A stretch of 64,000 bases of DNA from Clostridium algoriphilum (GTDB lineage: Bacteria; Bacillota; Clostridia; Clostridiales; Clostridiaceae): positions 1-64,000 of the forward strand of contig NZ_JAIZZK010000002.1 in the NCBI RefSeq assembly GCF_020443705.1. Direction: 5' to 3'. The translations under genes were made by a program, and so were the position numbers. Below are positions 8,154 through 16,506 of the stretch, in pieces (positions within the stretch are counted from its first letter, which is position 1; every line of letters starts with the position of its first letter). Under the pieces are notes generated by a model that saw only the letters and a list, made by a program, of their open reading frames with translations, was not told the DNA's origin and did no database searches.

Positions 8154-9023
8154 ATGAACATAAGAGATTTGGAATACTTCTATTATTTGTGCCAAAATAA
8201 AAATTTTACAAAAACTGCACAAGAGTTTTTTGTTTCGCAGCCTTCAATAACAATGGCACTACATAGAATAGAAAAAGAACTAGGGGAAACACTTATAATT
8301 AGAAATCAATCTAAAGCACAACTTTCGTTAACGCAAGCAGGTAAAATCCTTGAGAAACGAGCATACAATGTACTCAATGAAATAAAAGAAGCAAAACTCG
8401 AAATATCAAGAATAAGTGGAGCAAAAATTAAATTGGGGGTTCCACCAATGATTGGTGGTTATTTTTTTCCGTCAATTATGAAGGCTTTAGATATAAGGGG
8501 TCTTGTTGACGACATTGAACTTGTCGAAACGGGTTCCGCAGATATGAAAAAATTACTAGTTTCTGGTGAAGCAGATATTGCATTAATAGGTTCAACTTCT
8601 CCTATAAAAGATAATATGCTTAATGCTACTATTCTAAAAATAGATCGATTTATGGTTTGTACAAATAATAGTAATCAATTTTTAGGCAAAGATGAAATTA
8701 ACTTTAATGAGATCGAAGATGAGCGTTTTATTGTCTTAGGCGATTCATATATTCATAATCAAGTGTTTAAAGATCTTTGTTTAAAGAAAGGTGTTTCCAC
8801 TAAAAATTTATATTTCACAGCTGAAATACAAACAGCTAATTCTCTAATAGCATCAGGCCTTGGTATAGGAATAATGATTAACATGGCAGTTGAAAATATG
8901 GAATCTATAAAAACAGTACCTTTAGTTCCTGCTATAAATTTCTACATATCTATTGCTACAAAAAAAGAACATTATATGACTACAAAGGAAGAAGAGATAA
9001 TGAAAATAATACTTAGTAGCTGA
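8154..9023 (+). CDS. LysR-family regulator, MleR-like
   Basis: 289 residues. The N-terminal winged helix-turn-helix (about 4-62: NIRDLEYFYYLCQNKNFTKT, VSQPSITMALHRIEKELGE) is followed by a LysR substrate-binding domain. The start, the GVPPMIGGYFFP motif and the VETGSADMKKLL segment closely resemble MleR, activator of the malolactic genes of lactic acid bacteria, from memory of that family. It follows the enzyme gene in the same direction after a terminator-like hairpin, so it probably has its own promoter. The likely inducer is malate. Confidence 0.75.
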   Translation: MNIRDLEYFYYLCQNKNFTKTAQEFFVSQPSITMALHRIEKELGETLIIRNQSKAQLSLTQAGKILEKRAYNVLNEIKEAKLEISRISGAKIKLGVPPMIGGYFFPSIMKALDIRGLVDDIELVETGSADMKKLLVSGEADIALIGSTSPIKDNMLNATILKIDRFMVCTNNSNQFLGKDEINFNEIEDERFIVLGDSYIHNQVFKDLCLKKGVSTKNLYFTAEIQTANSLIASGLGIGIMINMAVENMESIKTVPLVPAINFYISIATKKEHYMTTKEEEIMKIILSS

Positions 9024-9238
9024 GGTTAAACTTGGCTACTATTTTAATTTGTTTATTAACATCTGTTTATACAATACTTTTATACCAAATATAGATAATA
9101 TTTATGAGATTTAGTATGAATTCATGCATAAAATGAAAATAATCATAGCAATTATAAATTAACCGAATATTAATAATAGTACAGAGAATAAAGCAGCAAC
9201 ACGTGGAAATGTAAAATACCAATAAGGAGGTATAGCTA

Positions 9239-9640
9239 ATGGGTAAAATAATTGACTTAAAAAAGGAATATGAGGTTTATATTGAAGACATTAAAGAAAT
9301 GAAAGGTAGTATAGATACTGAAAAAAATAATGAAATTAAAGAAACTCAAAAAGATTCTTTGTCAGTTATTCATCAATTTGTTGAAGCCTTTTATAGGGAC
9401 GAGGGACAAGAAAAAGGAGAAATACACCCTTATGAAATAAATGGTTTCGAAGTAGGCTTAATTTCGTATCTTAATCTTTTAGAAAAGGGTCTACTACCAT
9501 ATTCTATTAAAAATATAAACGTTCTCGCTGTTAAAAAATTCGAGAGACTTACTAATTTATTTCCAGAAGTTCCTATTCCACAAGAATTCTATATAGGTTT
9601 TTTGAAAGGCTTTTGTAGTCTTTATAAAAAATATATGTAA
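9239..9640 (+). CDS. uncharacterised 133-aa protein
   Basis: A 133-residue soluble protein with strong RBS (aaggaggtatagcta). The N-terminal third is highly charged (Lys/Glu-rich, likely helical). The rest is a mixed hydrophobic segment ending in EFYIGFLKGFCSLYKKYM. No signal peptide, membrane helix or motif is recognised. It stands alone, about 190 bases before the aldo/keto reductase and separated from it by a hairpin at 9759-9790. Confidence 0.6.
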   Translation: MGKIIDLKKEYEVYIEDIKEMKGSIDTEKNNEIKETQKDSLSVIHQFVEAFYRDEGQEKGEIHPYEINGFEVGLISYLNLLEKGLLPYSIKNINVLAVKKFERLTNLFPEVPIPQEFYIGFLKGFCSLYKKYM

Positions 9641-9758
9641 TAATAAAAATATTTATTTTTAACTAAGTAAAGATATTGTCTTTCGTTAGTTTGCTTTTTC
9701 ATTTCTTATAAAATAATCATTTTTGCATGATAGCTATGTTATAATATTCTATATAAAA

Positions 9759-9790
9759 TAAGCCACATAAAAATAATTTTATGTGGCTTA
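9759..9790 (+). terminator. 14-bp perfect hairpin between 9239 gene and aldo/keto reductase
   Basis: TAAGCCACATAAAA at 9759-9772 pairs perfectly with 9777-9790 over a four-base loop. A TTAAC follows rather than a long T-run, so it could be a terminator or a 5' leader hairpin of the reductase gene. Confidence 0.55.
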
Positions 9791-9835
9791 TTAACTTAGG
9801 GGGAATAGTACTATTTACTTAAAGGAGGAGTTATA

Positions 9836-10978
9836 ATGTTATACAGAAAGTTTGGGAAGACAAATGAAATGGTTTCAGCTTTGGGATTTGGATGTATGAG
9901 GCTTCCACTTCTTCCAGGAGGAGATCCGACTAAAATAGATGAAGAAAAAGCAATAAAGTTAGTTCGTTTTGCTATTGATGAAGGGGTTAATTATATAGAC
10001 ACTGCTTATCCTTATCATGGAACAGGAATGCAAGAAGGTGGTGCAAGTGAGCCATTTGTAGCAAAAGTATTAAAAGATGGTTACCGAGAGAAAGTTAAAC
10101 TTGCTACAAAACTTCCTAGTTGGCTTATAAAAACAAGAGAAGATATGGACAAATACCTAAATGAGCAATTACAAAGACTTGAGACAGATAGTATAGATTT
10201 TTACTTAGTTCATGCGCTTAATGCTGGAGTGTGGGCAACGCTTAAAGAAGCAGGTATTTCTGAATTTTTAGACCAAGCTATAAAAGATGGAAGAATAAAG
10301 CATGCAGGATTTTCATTCCATGATAAACTGGATCTTTTTAAAGAAATAGTTGATTATTATGATTGGTCATTTTGCCAAATTCAGTACAATTATTTAGATG
10401 AAGATTTTCAGGCTGGAACAGAAGGCTTAAAGTATGCTTCACAAAAGGGCTTAGGAATTACAATTATGGAACCGCTTAGAGGTGGTAAGCTAGCATCTAA
10501 TCTTCCGGCAGAGGCTTATAAGGTATTTGATAAGACCAATATAAAAAGAACACCAGTTGATTGGGCGTTAAGTTGGGTATGGAACCACTCAGAAGTAGCA
10601 GTAGTTTTAAGCGGAATGAATGAAATGAACCAAATTATAGAGAATATAAAAACAGCAAGCGAAACGAAAGCAAATTCATTAACTCAAAAAGAATTAAATC
10701 TAATAGCTGAGGTTAAAACGATTATTAAGGAAAAAGTAAAAGTTAATTGTACAGCTTGTGAGTACTGTATGCCATGTCCATCAGGTGTGAATATTCCTGG
10801 ATGTTTTACTTTTTATAATAATTACCATATGTTTGGCAAAGAGGAGAATTACAACCGATTTCTTACATCTAAGCAAAAGGCATCGAATTGCGTAGAGTGT
10901 GGTAAATGTGAAACTCATTGTCCACAAGGAATTTCAATACGCGCGGAATTAAAAAACGTTAAAACATTATTTGAATAG
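9836..10978 (+). CDS. aldo/keto reductase with C-terminal 4Fe-4S domain
   Basis: 380 residues. An aldo/keto reductase TIM barrel occupies about 1-290 (GFGCMRLPLLP, YIDTAYPYHG with the catalytic Asp/Tyr region, YLVHALN). It is fused to a ferredoxin-like tail with two cluster motifs, C305-x2-C308-x2-C311-x2-C314 and C352-x2-C355-x2-C358-x3-C362. This arrangement is common in strict anaerobes and suggests electron transfer from Fe-S centres to a carbonyl substrate. RBS aaaggaggag. Single-gene unit with a terminator after it. Substrate unknown. Confidence 0.88.
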   Translation: MLYRKFGKTNEMVSALGFGCMRLPLLPGGDPTKIDEEKAIKLVRFAIDEGVNYIDTAYPYHGTGMQEGGASEPFVAKVLKDGYREKVKLATKLPSWLIKTREDMDKYLNEQLQRLETDSIDFYLVHALNAGVWATLKEAGISEFLDQAIKDGRIKHAGFSFHDKLDLFKEIVDYYDWSFCQIQYNYLDEDFQAGTEGLKYASQKGLGITIMEPLRGGKLASNLPAEAYKVFDKTNIKRTPVDWALSWVWNHSEVAVVLSGMNEMNQIIENIKTASETKANSLTQKELNLIAEVKTIIKEKVKVNCTACEYCMPCPSGVNIPGCFTFYNNYHMFGKEENYNRFLTSKQKASNCVECGKCETHCPQGISIRAELKNVKTLFE

Positions 10979-11024
10979 GATTTAAAATAATTATATTTAA
11001 GAAAAAAATTAAACTGAAATATAT

Positions 11025-11066
11025 AATTAGTTATACACGAGTGAATGTGTATAGCTAATTTTTTTA
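11025..11066 (+). terminator. terminator after aldo/keto reductase
   Basis: AATTAGTTATACAC (11025-11038) pairs with GTGTATAGCTAATT (11047-11060) with one wobble and an eight-base loop, followed by TTTTT. Confidence 0.8.
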
Positions 11067-11235
11067 TACGATTATTTTAAAAAAATTAGCATTGAGCTTT
11101 AAGGTAAACAAATACTACAGAAAATTAGTTGGTGAATGAGATGAATAAGGAACATAAAAATAAAGGAATTTAATATATATCGTAGAATTAGTTAAATCAA
11201 TGAACTTTATACAAATAATGGAGGAATACAAAAAT

Positions 11236-11898
11236 ATGAGAAAGATAATATTAGTGGTATTAAGTGGTTTTATTATAATATCTTCAATGTTTGTCATATC
11301 ATTTGGAAATAACAAAATAGGTAGCCATATATCTACGACAAGAAATGAAAGAAAATTGTTTGCGGCAATACAAAATAATGATATTTCATCTGTAAAAAAG
11401 TTAATTCAAAAGGGTGTAAATATTAATTCGAAAGATGAGTTAGGATTCACTCCAATTTCACAATCAATCAAAATGAAAAATTTAGAGTTAACAAAGTATC
11501 TTATAAGTGAAAATGCAGATATAAATACTCTAGTTAAATCTGAAAAAACATGTTTAATACTTGCAGTAGAAACAAATAGAATTGACCTCGTTAATCTAGT
11601 AATACCAAAAATCAAAGATATTAATGCTAAAGATAATGATGGAGAAACAGCACTAGAAGAAGCAGTTAAAACAGATAATAAAGATATAGTAGAACTCTTG
11701 ATTAGTAAGGAGGCAAATTTAAATACAATGGATGCTCAGAAAAGTACTCCTTTATCAGTTATTAAAAGTGAATCAATGATGAATTTGTTATTAAGTAAGG
11801 GGTCTAACGCTGATACTATGGTTTTTGCAGGAGATGGTGAAACTGATGAAACAGCTATAGAGGTAGCAAAGTATATCGTGGCAATTTTACCTAATTAA
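11236..11898 (+). CDS. exported ankyrin-repeat protein
   Basis: 220 residues from the ATG at 11236, chosen over an ATG 36 bases upstream because ggaggaatac lies just before it and MRKIILVVLSGFIIISSMFV then forms a normal signal peptide or N-anchor. The rest consists of about four to five ankyrin repeats (ERKLFAAIQNNDISSVKKLI, DELGFTPISQSIKMKNLELT, DNDGETALEEAVKTDNKDIV and others), a protein-interaction scaffold. It is 16 bases ahead of the DUF6241-like gene; the two probably form an operon. Confidence 0.8.
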   Translation: MRKIILVVLSGFIIISSMFVISFGNNKIGSHISTTRNERKLFAAIQNNDISSVKKLIQKGVNINSKDELGFTPISQSIKMKNLELTKYLISENADINTLVKSEKTCLILAVETNRIDLVNLVIPKIKDINAKDNDGETALEEAVKTDNKDIVELLISKEANLNTMDAQKSTPLSVIKSESMMNLLLSKGSNADTMVFAGDGETDETAIEVAKYIVAILPN

Positions 11899-11914
11899 CT
11901 TAGAAAACTAAAGT

Positions 11915-12472
11915 ATGAAAGGGGTATACAGGGTGGTAAAAAATAAAACGAAAATATTAAGATTTAGAAAAAGAGGAGTTTCAAAAATAGTAATGTCAAT
12001 ATTCATTGGGGCGGTTCTGATTGTAACTGCAGCATTTGGGTTTATAGTTCAGTCTAAGAACTCAAAAGCTGCAACCCAATCAGCTAAGATGGTGGCATTA
12101 CGGAAGGAAACGGAAGATGCTCAGGCAATTAAGAACCACCAACGAATTGAGTATGATATATACAATGATATGCATAATATGATTAATTCAGTTGTAATCG
12201 CTGACGATGTGCGGACGAAAGAAGAAATCACGGAAGCCAAAATTGCATCGTTAACTAAAGAAGTAACCGTTTCCCAATTTTCAGACAAAGACGACGTACT
12301 TGCAATACTTAATAAATGGGCAGCCGGTGACTTTACGCAAGCAGACAAAGACCATAATTATGTGTGGGGTAATTTACAAGGAACTGTAGGAGTAGCAACT
12401 GGAGTAGATGTGGCAGCAATACCAAAATGGGCGAAAGTTGTGGCAAAAGCAAAGAAAGAGAATAGTCAATAG
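11915..12472 (+). CDS. DUF6241-like membrane-anchored protein
   Basis: 185 residues: a basic N-terminus, one transmembrane helix (about 26-46), then a soluble region with DIYNDMHNMINSV and LAILNKWAAGDFTQADKDHNYVWGNLQGTVG. The last stretch matches my memory of the DUF6241 family, small proteins of Bacillus and Clostridium with unknown function. The coding sequence is visibly richer in G+C and in codons such as gcg, acg and gac than its neighbours, hinting at recent transfer. RBS atgaaagggg is weak; the ATG at 11915 or a GTG at 11933 are possible starts. Confidence 0.6.
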   Translation: MKGVYRVVKNKTKILRFRKRGVSKIVMSIFIGAVLIVTAAFGFIVQSKNSKAATQSAKMVALRKETEDAQAIKNHQRIEYDIYNDMHNMINSVVIADDVRTKEEITEAKIASLTKEVTVSQFSDKDDVLAILNKWAAGDFTQADKDHNYVWGNLQGTVGVATGVDVAAIPKWAKVVAKAKKENSQ

Positions 12473-12549
12473 AATAAAGGCTATGCTGAAACTTTAAAAC
12501 ATCTCCTATCAAATACAAATTGGATTAATACAACCCCCGTAAAATAGTA

Positions 12550-12590
12550 TATAGCCACATGTTGGATATTGATTCCAGCAGGTGGCTATA
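12550..12590. terminator. hairpin between convergent DUF6241-like and peptidase genes
   Basis: Arms around TATAGCCAC (12550-12558) and GTGGCTATA (12582-12590) extend to 16 bases each with one mismatch and one wobble. No strong T-run is present on either strand. A convergent-end hairpin, possibly a weak bidirectional terminator. Confidence 0.45.
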
Positions 12591-12681
12591 TGTTTACATA
12601 AGTGTAGGTTGTACTTAAAATATAATTCAAGTAATTTAAAGCTATTATAATATTATAAACTTTTAATTTTATTATATTTGT

Positions 12682-13752
12682 TTAGTCTATGCATATTAGG
12701 TGCTTTGGTGAATTAGACAGTACTTCTGATCCATTTTCAGTGATTACAAGAAGATCTTCTATTCGTACTCCACCAAATCCCGGTATATATATTCCTGGTT
12801 CATCTGTTACTACCATACCTGATTGTAGTAGTTGCTTGTTTCCATATCCAACTGTAGGTGCTTCATGGATTTCTCTTCCTACACCGTGGCCAAGACTATG
12901 TCCAAAGTACTCTCCATAACCTTTGTCTTCTATATAATCTCTTGCAATTTTATCTACACTTGTGGCAGGTATATTCGGTTTAAAAGTTCTTAAAGCCAGT
13001 TTTTGAGCTTCGAGTACAGTGTTATATATTTCTACCATTTTTTCTGATGGCTTTCCAATTACAATTGTTCTTGTCATATCAGAACAATATCCTTTGTAAA
13101 CACACCCAAAGTCAAGAGTTAAAAATTCACCTTCATTTACAACCTTATCTGTAGCCTGCCCATGTGGTAAACTTGATCTAACACCAGATGCGATGATGGA
13201 AGGAAAAGATAATTCTTGTGCTCCTAATTTTTTCATTTTAAATTCAAGCTCAAGTCCTATTTCTCTTTCTGTCATTCCAGATTTTATAAATTTAAGTAGA
13301 TGTCCAAAAGCCTCATCTGCAATTTGGGCTGCTTTTTTTATTAACTTTAGTTCTGATTCGTCCTTTATAGTTCTTATAGTCTCAATTATCTTCTCTATAG
13401 GAACGAATTCACACTGAACTTTACTTTTATAAAGACTATAATCACTAAAGGAAAGTATATCTTCTTCAAAGCCAAGTCTTTTTATATTATTATCTTTAAC
13501 TAATTCGCCTAAAAAATCTGGAAGGTTTTTAGAGTGTTCTAATATTTCATAGTTCTTAACCTGTTGCTTTGCCTGTTCAGTAAACCTCGAGTCTGTAATG
13601 AAAAATGCTTTATTTTCAGTTATAACTGAGTAACTCTCGTTTCCTGTAAACCCACTTAAATAATTTCTGTTAGGATCTCCTACAAGAAGTACAGCATCAA
13701 TGTCTTTAGCTTTCATTGAATCTCTTAACTTTAATATTCTTTCCTTATACAT
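12682..13752 (-). CDS. Xaa-Pro peptidase (M24B family)
   Basis: 356 residues, the usual size for clostridial Xaa-Pro aminopeptidase/dipeptidase. A creatinase-like N-domain (about 1-125) precedes the pita-bread metallopeptidase domain. Its five dinuclear-metal ligands are recognisable: the two Asp in LDFGCVYKGYCSDMTRT, His in GHSLGHGVGREIHE, Glu in VVTDEPGIYIPG and Glu in GGVRIEDLLVI. It removes or cleaves residues adjacent to proline in peptides. Single-gene unit, divergent from the Ku operon. Confidence 0.9.
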   Translation of the reverse strand: MYKERILKLRDSMKAKDIDAVLLVGDPNRNYLSGFTGNESYSVITENKAFFITDSRFTEQAKQQVKNYEILEHSKNLPDFLGELVKDNNIKRLGFEEDILSFSDYSLYKSKVQCEFVPIEKIIETIRTIKDESELKLIKKAAQIADEAFGHLLKFIKSGMTEREIGLELEFKMKKLGAQELSFPSIIASGVRSSLPHGQATDKVVNEGEFLTLDFGCVYKGYCSDMTRTIVIGKPSEKMVEIYNTVLEAQKLALRTFKPNIPATSVDKIARDYIEDKGYGEYFGHSLGHGVGREIHEAPTVGYGNKQLLQSGMVVTDEPGIYIPGFGGVRIEDLLVITENGSEVLSNSPKHLICID

Positions 13753-14051
13753 ATTTTTCCCCCATAATCGTTTTTTGAAAAACTCATAATATGATTACTA
13801 CACACTTCAAACGCTTGAGTAAGGAAACAATATAATGTTGAAAAATATATACCATTTCGCAAAACCTCACTTTTACTTGAACGTCATCTTTAGTATATAA
13901 CATTCTAGATTAACTTTATTATTCCTTTATTTTGTATTATCTATAGCACATATTTGCAACTCCTTCATCCAACTTAAGTTTTGTTCATTAAAAACAATTT
14001 AGTAAAGAGATTACACTTTGGTTATACTATTAAAAAAGCGAGGTGTTAATA
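13753..14051. other. divergent intergenic region, peptidase / Ku
   Basis: 299 bases without a gene. On the plus strand TATACTA (about 14023-14029) lies 22 bases before the Ku start. It resembles the -10 of forespore sigma-G promoters (CATACTA), which control Ku/LigD in Bacillus, but no good -35 partner is seen, so this is only a suggestion. Nothing else stands out. Confidence 0.3.
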
Positions 14052-14864
14052 ATGGCTATAGCCCATAGAACAGTAATTTCATTCGGTCTTGTTGCTATTC
14101 CAATATCCATGTATACTGCTACACAAGATAACGACATTCATTTTAACCAGCTCCACAAAGAGGATAACTCGCGAATAAAATACAAGAAGACTTGTGGTCA
14201 TTGTGGTAAAGAAGTTACAACAAAAGATATCATTAAAGGATATGAATATGATAAAGAGCATTATGTAGTTGTAACAGATGATGATTTAGAAAAAATTAAA
14301 ACTGAAAAAGAAAGATCCATACAGATATTGCACTTTGCACAACTAAATCAAATATCTCCCATTTTCTATGACAAAACATATCAAGCAATCCCAGATGCTG
14401 GTGGTGATAAAGCTTTTGAGCTTTTACGTGCAGCTCTTATGTCCGAGCAAAAGATTGCCATTGGCAAAACTGTTATGGGGACAAGGGAGACTTTACTTGC
14501 TATCATTCCACGAGAAGATGGAATATTAATTTCCAAAATGTTTTATGAAGATGAAATTAAAGACCTACCCAAAACTTATAATAAACCCGAGTTGTCAGAG
14601 GCTGAACTTACAATGGCAAATACCCTTATTAACTCAATGATTACTCCCTTTAATCCAGCAGAATATAAGGATGAGTATCAGATAAAGCTACGAGAATTAC
14701 TTGAAACAAAAATATCCGGGCAAGATATTGTTGCATCTAAGTCGGAAGCTCCAAGTAATATAATTAATCTTATGGATGCATTGAAGGCGAGCATTGAGCA
14801 AAATAAAGTTAAAGAAGCTCCGAAGCCTAAGGTAAAGAAGAAAAGAATTCCAAAAGGTGCATAA
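14052..14864 (+). CDS. ku: non-homologous end-joining protein Ku
   Basis: 270 residues from ATG 14052 (gaggtg RBS six bases upstream; a GTG nine bases earlier is less likely). Typical bacterial Ku: it starts AHRTVISFGLVAIPISMYTATQ, contains CGHCGKEV and FYDKTYQAIPDAGGDKAFELLRAAL, and ends in a lysine-rich tail (KAPKPKVKKKRIPKGA-like) that contacts DNA or ligase. Ku binds broken DNA ends and recruits the ligase encoded next. Stop and next start overlap (TAATG), so the two proteins are co-translated. In spore formers this repairs breaks in dormant or germinating spores. Confidence 0.93.
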   Translation: MAIAHRTVISFGLVAIPISMYTATQDNDIHFNQLHKEDNSRIKYKKTCGHCGKEVTTKDIIKGYEYDKEHYVVVTDDDLEKIKTEKERSIQILHFAQLNQISPIFYDKTYQAIPDAGGDKAFELLRAALMSEQKIAIGKTVMGTRETLLAIIPREDGILISKMFYEDEIKDLPKTYNKPELSEAELTMANTLINSMITPFNPAEYKDEYQIKLRELLETKISGQDIVASKSEAPSNIINLMDALKASIEQNKVKEAPKPKVKKKRIPKGA

Positions 14865-15799
14865 TGGATCTATTTGAGAGTAAAAACATAAAGCCTATGC
14901 TAATTGGTGAAATGCAAGATGCGTTTGACAGCCCTGAATATATTTTTGAGTTAAAGCTAGATGGGGAACGATGTATTGCTTACTTGGATAATGATGTTAC
15001 TGAACTGCGCAACAAACGAAATATGAGGATGCTTGTAAAAGTTCCAGAACTGACTAACATACACAAACAGATCAAACGACGTTGCATTTTAGATGGTGAA
15101 TTGATTGTTGTTAAGGATGGTAAGCCTGATTTCTTTGAGATTCAGAGGCGGTCTTTAATGTCAAACACCTTTAAAATCCATCTTGCGTCATCTAAATTAC
15201 CGGCCAGTTTTATCGCATTTGATATACTTTACTATGAAGATCATGCTGTCACAGATTTGCCCTTGATGCAACGTAAAAAGTTACTAGATAAGGTAGTTAA
15301 GGAAAATGAACGCATTGCTATTTCTCGATATATCGAGGAACGTGGAGTTGAATTTTATCAGCTTGCTAAGCAAAAGCAATTAGAGGGCATAGTCGCTAAG
15401 AGAAAAGAAAGTAAATATTATTTAGATAAACGAACTAAGGAATGGATAAAAATCAAGAATCTTTTGGATGATGACTTTGTAGTGTGTGGTTATATTTTTA
15501 AAGAGAATGGTGTAATTAGCGTAGTACTTGGTCAATATTTGAGCAAACAATTGTTATACAAAGGACATGTTACTCTAGGAATATCAACAGCAGATTTTCA
15601 CATAATAAAATCCATGCCTGAAATAAGCATGCAACCTTTTAATGATTTGCCTTCAGGGAATGATAATGCGATGTGGATAGAACCTAGCCTAGTGTGCACC
15701 GTAATATTCATGATGAAAACTTCTAAGGGCTCGTTGAGGCAACCTGTATTTAAAGGTCTAAGAGATGATAAAGACCCTAAAGATTGTTTACTTAATTAG
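14864..15799 (+). CDS. ligD: ATP-dependent DNA ligase, LigD ligase-domain type
   Basis: 311 residues, covering only the ligase part of LigD (nucleotidyltransferase plus OB-fold). K31 in ELKLDGER is the adenylated lysine. Further motifs include LDGELIVVKDGKPDFFEIQRR, FIAFDILYYEDHAV, GIVAKRKESKY and EWIKIKNL. No primase/polymerase or nuclease domain is fused to it, and none is encoded nearby. Together with Ku it makes a minimal two-protein end-joining pair. It overlaps the Ku stop by one base and is followed after 33 bases by a 57-aa ORF. Confidence 0.9.
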   Translation: MDLFESKNIKPMLIGEMQDAFDSPEYIFELKLDGERCIAYLDNDVTELRNKRNMRMLVKVPELTNIHKQIKRRCILDGELIVVKDGKPDFFEIQRRSLMSNTFKIHLASSKLPASFIAFDILYYEDHAVTDLPLMQRKKLLDKVVKENERIAISRYIEERGVEFYQLAKQKQLEGIVAKRKESKYYLDKRTKEWIKIKNLLDDDFVVCGYIFKENGVISVVLGQYLSKQLLYKGHVTLGISTADFHIIKSMPEISMQPFNDLPSGNDNAMWIEPSLVCTVIFMMKTSKGSLRQPVFKGLRDDKDPKDCLLN

Positions 15800-15832
15800 C
15801 ATCAATGCTATGTAGAACCACAGGAGGTAATT

Positions 15833-16006
15833 ATGGATTTAAAACAAGCTAAAGAGTTTTCTTACGACGCAATATATGAAATTTCTCAAATGGTAACTCT
15901 TATTAAAGATCAAACAGAGGAAATTGAATATTTAAAAGATAAGCTTTTAGAAGCTACAACATTTATCAAAGAAACAAATGAAAACAAAATATATATAAAA
16001 AAATAA
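15833..16006 (+). CDS. 57-aa coiled-coil-like protein downstream of Ku-ligase
   Basis: A 57-residue ORF with a perfect caggaggtaatt RBS, 33 bases after the ligase stop with no terminator between, so it is probably the third gene of the Ku-ligase transcript. The sequence (MDLKQAKEFSYDAIYE..., then EEIEYLKDKLLEATTFIKE) is strongly helical, with heptad-like Leu/Ile spacing. No family is recognised. A role in end joining is inferred from position only. Confidence 0.6.
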   Translation: MDLKQAKEFSYDAIYEISQMVTLIKDQTEEIEYLKDKLLEATTFIKETNENKIYIKK

Positions 16007-16120
16007 AAGAAGCCTGAAGCTAGTATAAATTTAGAGTAGGCATCTAAAATTATATAGTGTGGATGATGAAATAATATATGGGAATCTGATGTGTCTTCAT
16101 GAATTTACCAATTTAATATA

Positions 16121-16158
16121 ACATAAAAAAAACCCATCTTAATGGTGGGTTTTTATGT
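16121..16158 (+). terminator. terminator after Ku-ligase unit
   Basis: AAAAACCCATC and GGTGGGTTTTT form a stem with one wobble (about 16128-16137 and 16144-16154), ending in a T-run. A/T blocks on both sides allow use in either direction. Confidence 0.75.
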
Positions 16159-16241
16159 TTTAAAATATTTTTTTAAATATTTACTTAGCTGTATTTCTAT
16201 AGTATGATATATATATAAATAATTTATTGGAGGTCTAAAAC

Positions 16242-16433
16242 ATGAAAATGAAAAAGAGTAAATCAATGACAATAGACATAAATGCATTACAATTAAATTG
16301 TAGAAAATTTACAACTTCAGAAATTGGACGGGGAATAGGAATTAAACCTGCTAAAAAAGGAAGAAGAAGTTATAATAGAAGGCAAAAACACCAAACTGAT
16401 GAGGTTTACCATAAAACTACCTACTTAATGTAG
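16242..16433 (+). CDS. candidate ArfA-like alternative ribosome-rescue factor
   Basis: 63 residues, pI clearly basic, with RBS ttggaggtc seven bases before ATG. Residues 38-50, KKGRRSYNRRQKH, resemble the KKGKGSYMRKGKH core of E. coli ArfA, the back-up factor that recruits RF2 to ribosomes stalled on stop-less mRNAs (8 of 13 identical, compared from memory). The resemblance continues in organisation. A perfect 11-bp inverted repeat begins at codon 54 (16401) and closes after the stop (16476), so cleavage or blockage there would give a stop-less message encoding residues 1 to about 54, which retains the core. In E. coli, arfA is controlled in just this way through RNase III. Homology is short and must be tested; the gene call itself is firm. 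Confidence 0.6.
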   Translation: MKMKKSKSMTIDINALQLNCRKFTTSEIGRGIGIKPAKKGRRSYNRRQKHQTDEVYHKTTYLM

Positions 16434-16476
16434 ACTATTTGCAAGTATAGTTAAAATGTTGAGCTTGGTAAACCTC
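16401..16476 (+). promoter_or_regulatory. inverted repeat spanning the stop codon of the ArfA-like gene
   Basis: GAGGTTTACCA (16401-16411) and TGGTAAACCTC (16466-16476) are perfect 11-bp complements. The 54-base interior holds AACTA/TAGTT (16415-16419/16448-16452) and CTAC/GTAG (16421-16424/16430-16433); the TAG stop is at 16431-16433. The transcript can thus form a branched hairpin around its own stop codon, 30 bases before the terminator. Confidence 0.7.
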
Positions 16477-16506
16477 TAGTAATAATTTAATAGTATAAAT
16501 AAGCTT

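Noticed and set aside
12689-13417. Open plus-strand frames opposite the Xaa-Pro peptidase gene
   Set aside because: Shadows of a well-supported M24 peptidase gene on the minus strand; no RBS.
16009-16030. Separate terminator or element at gcctgaagctagtata
   Set aside because: It repeats one arm of the 17967-18002 hairpin but has no partner arm nearby, so it cannot form the hairpin by itself.
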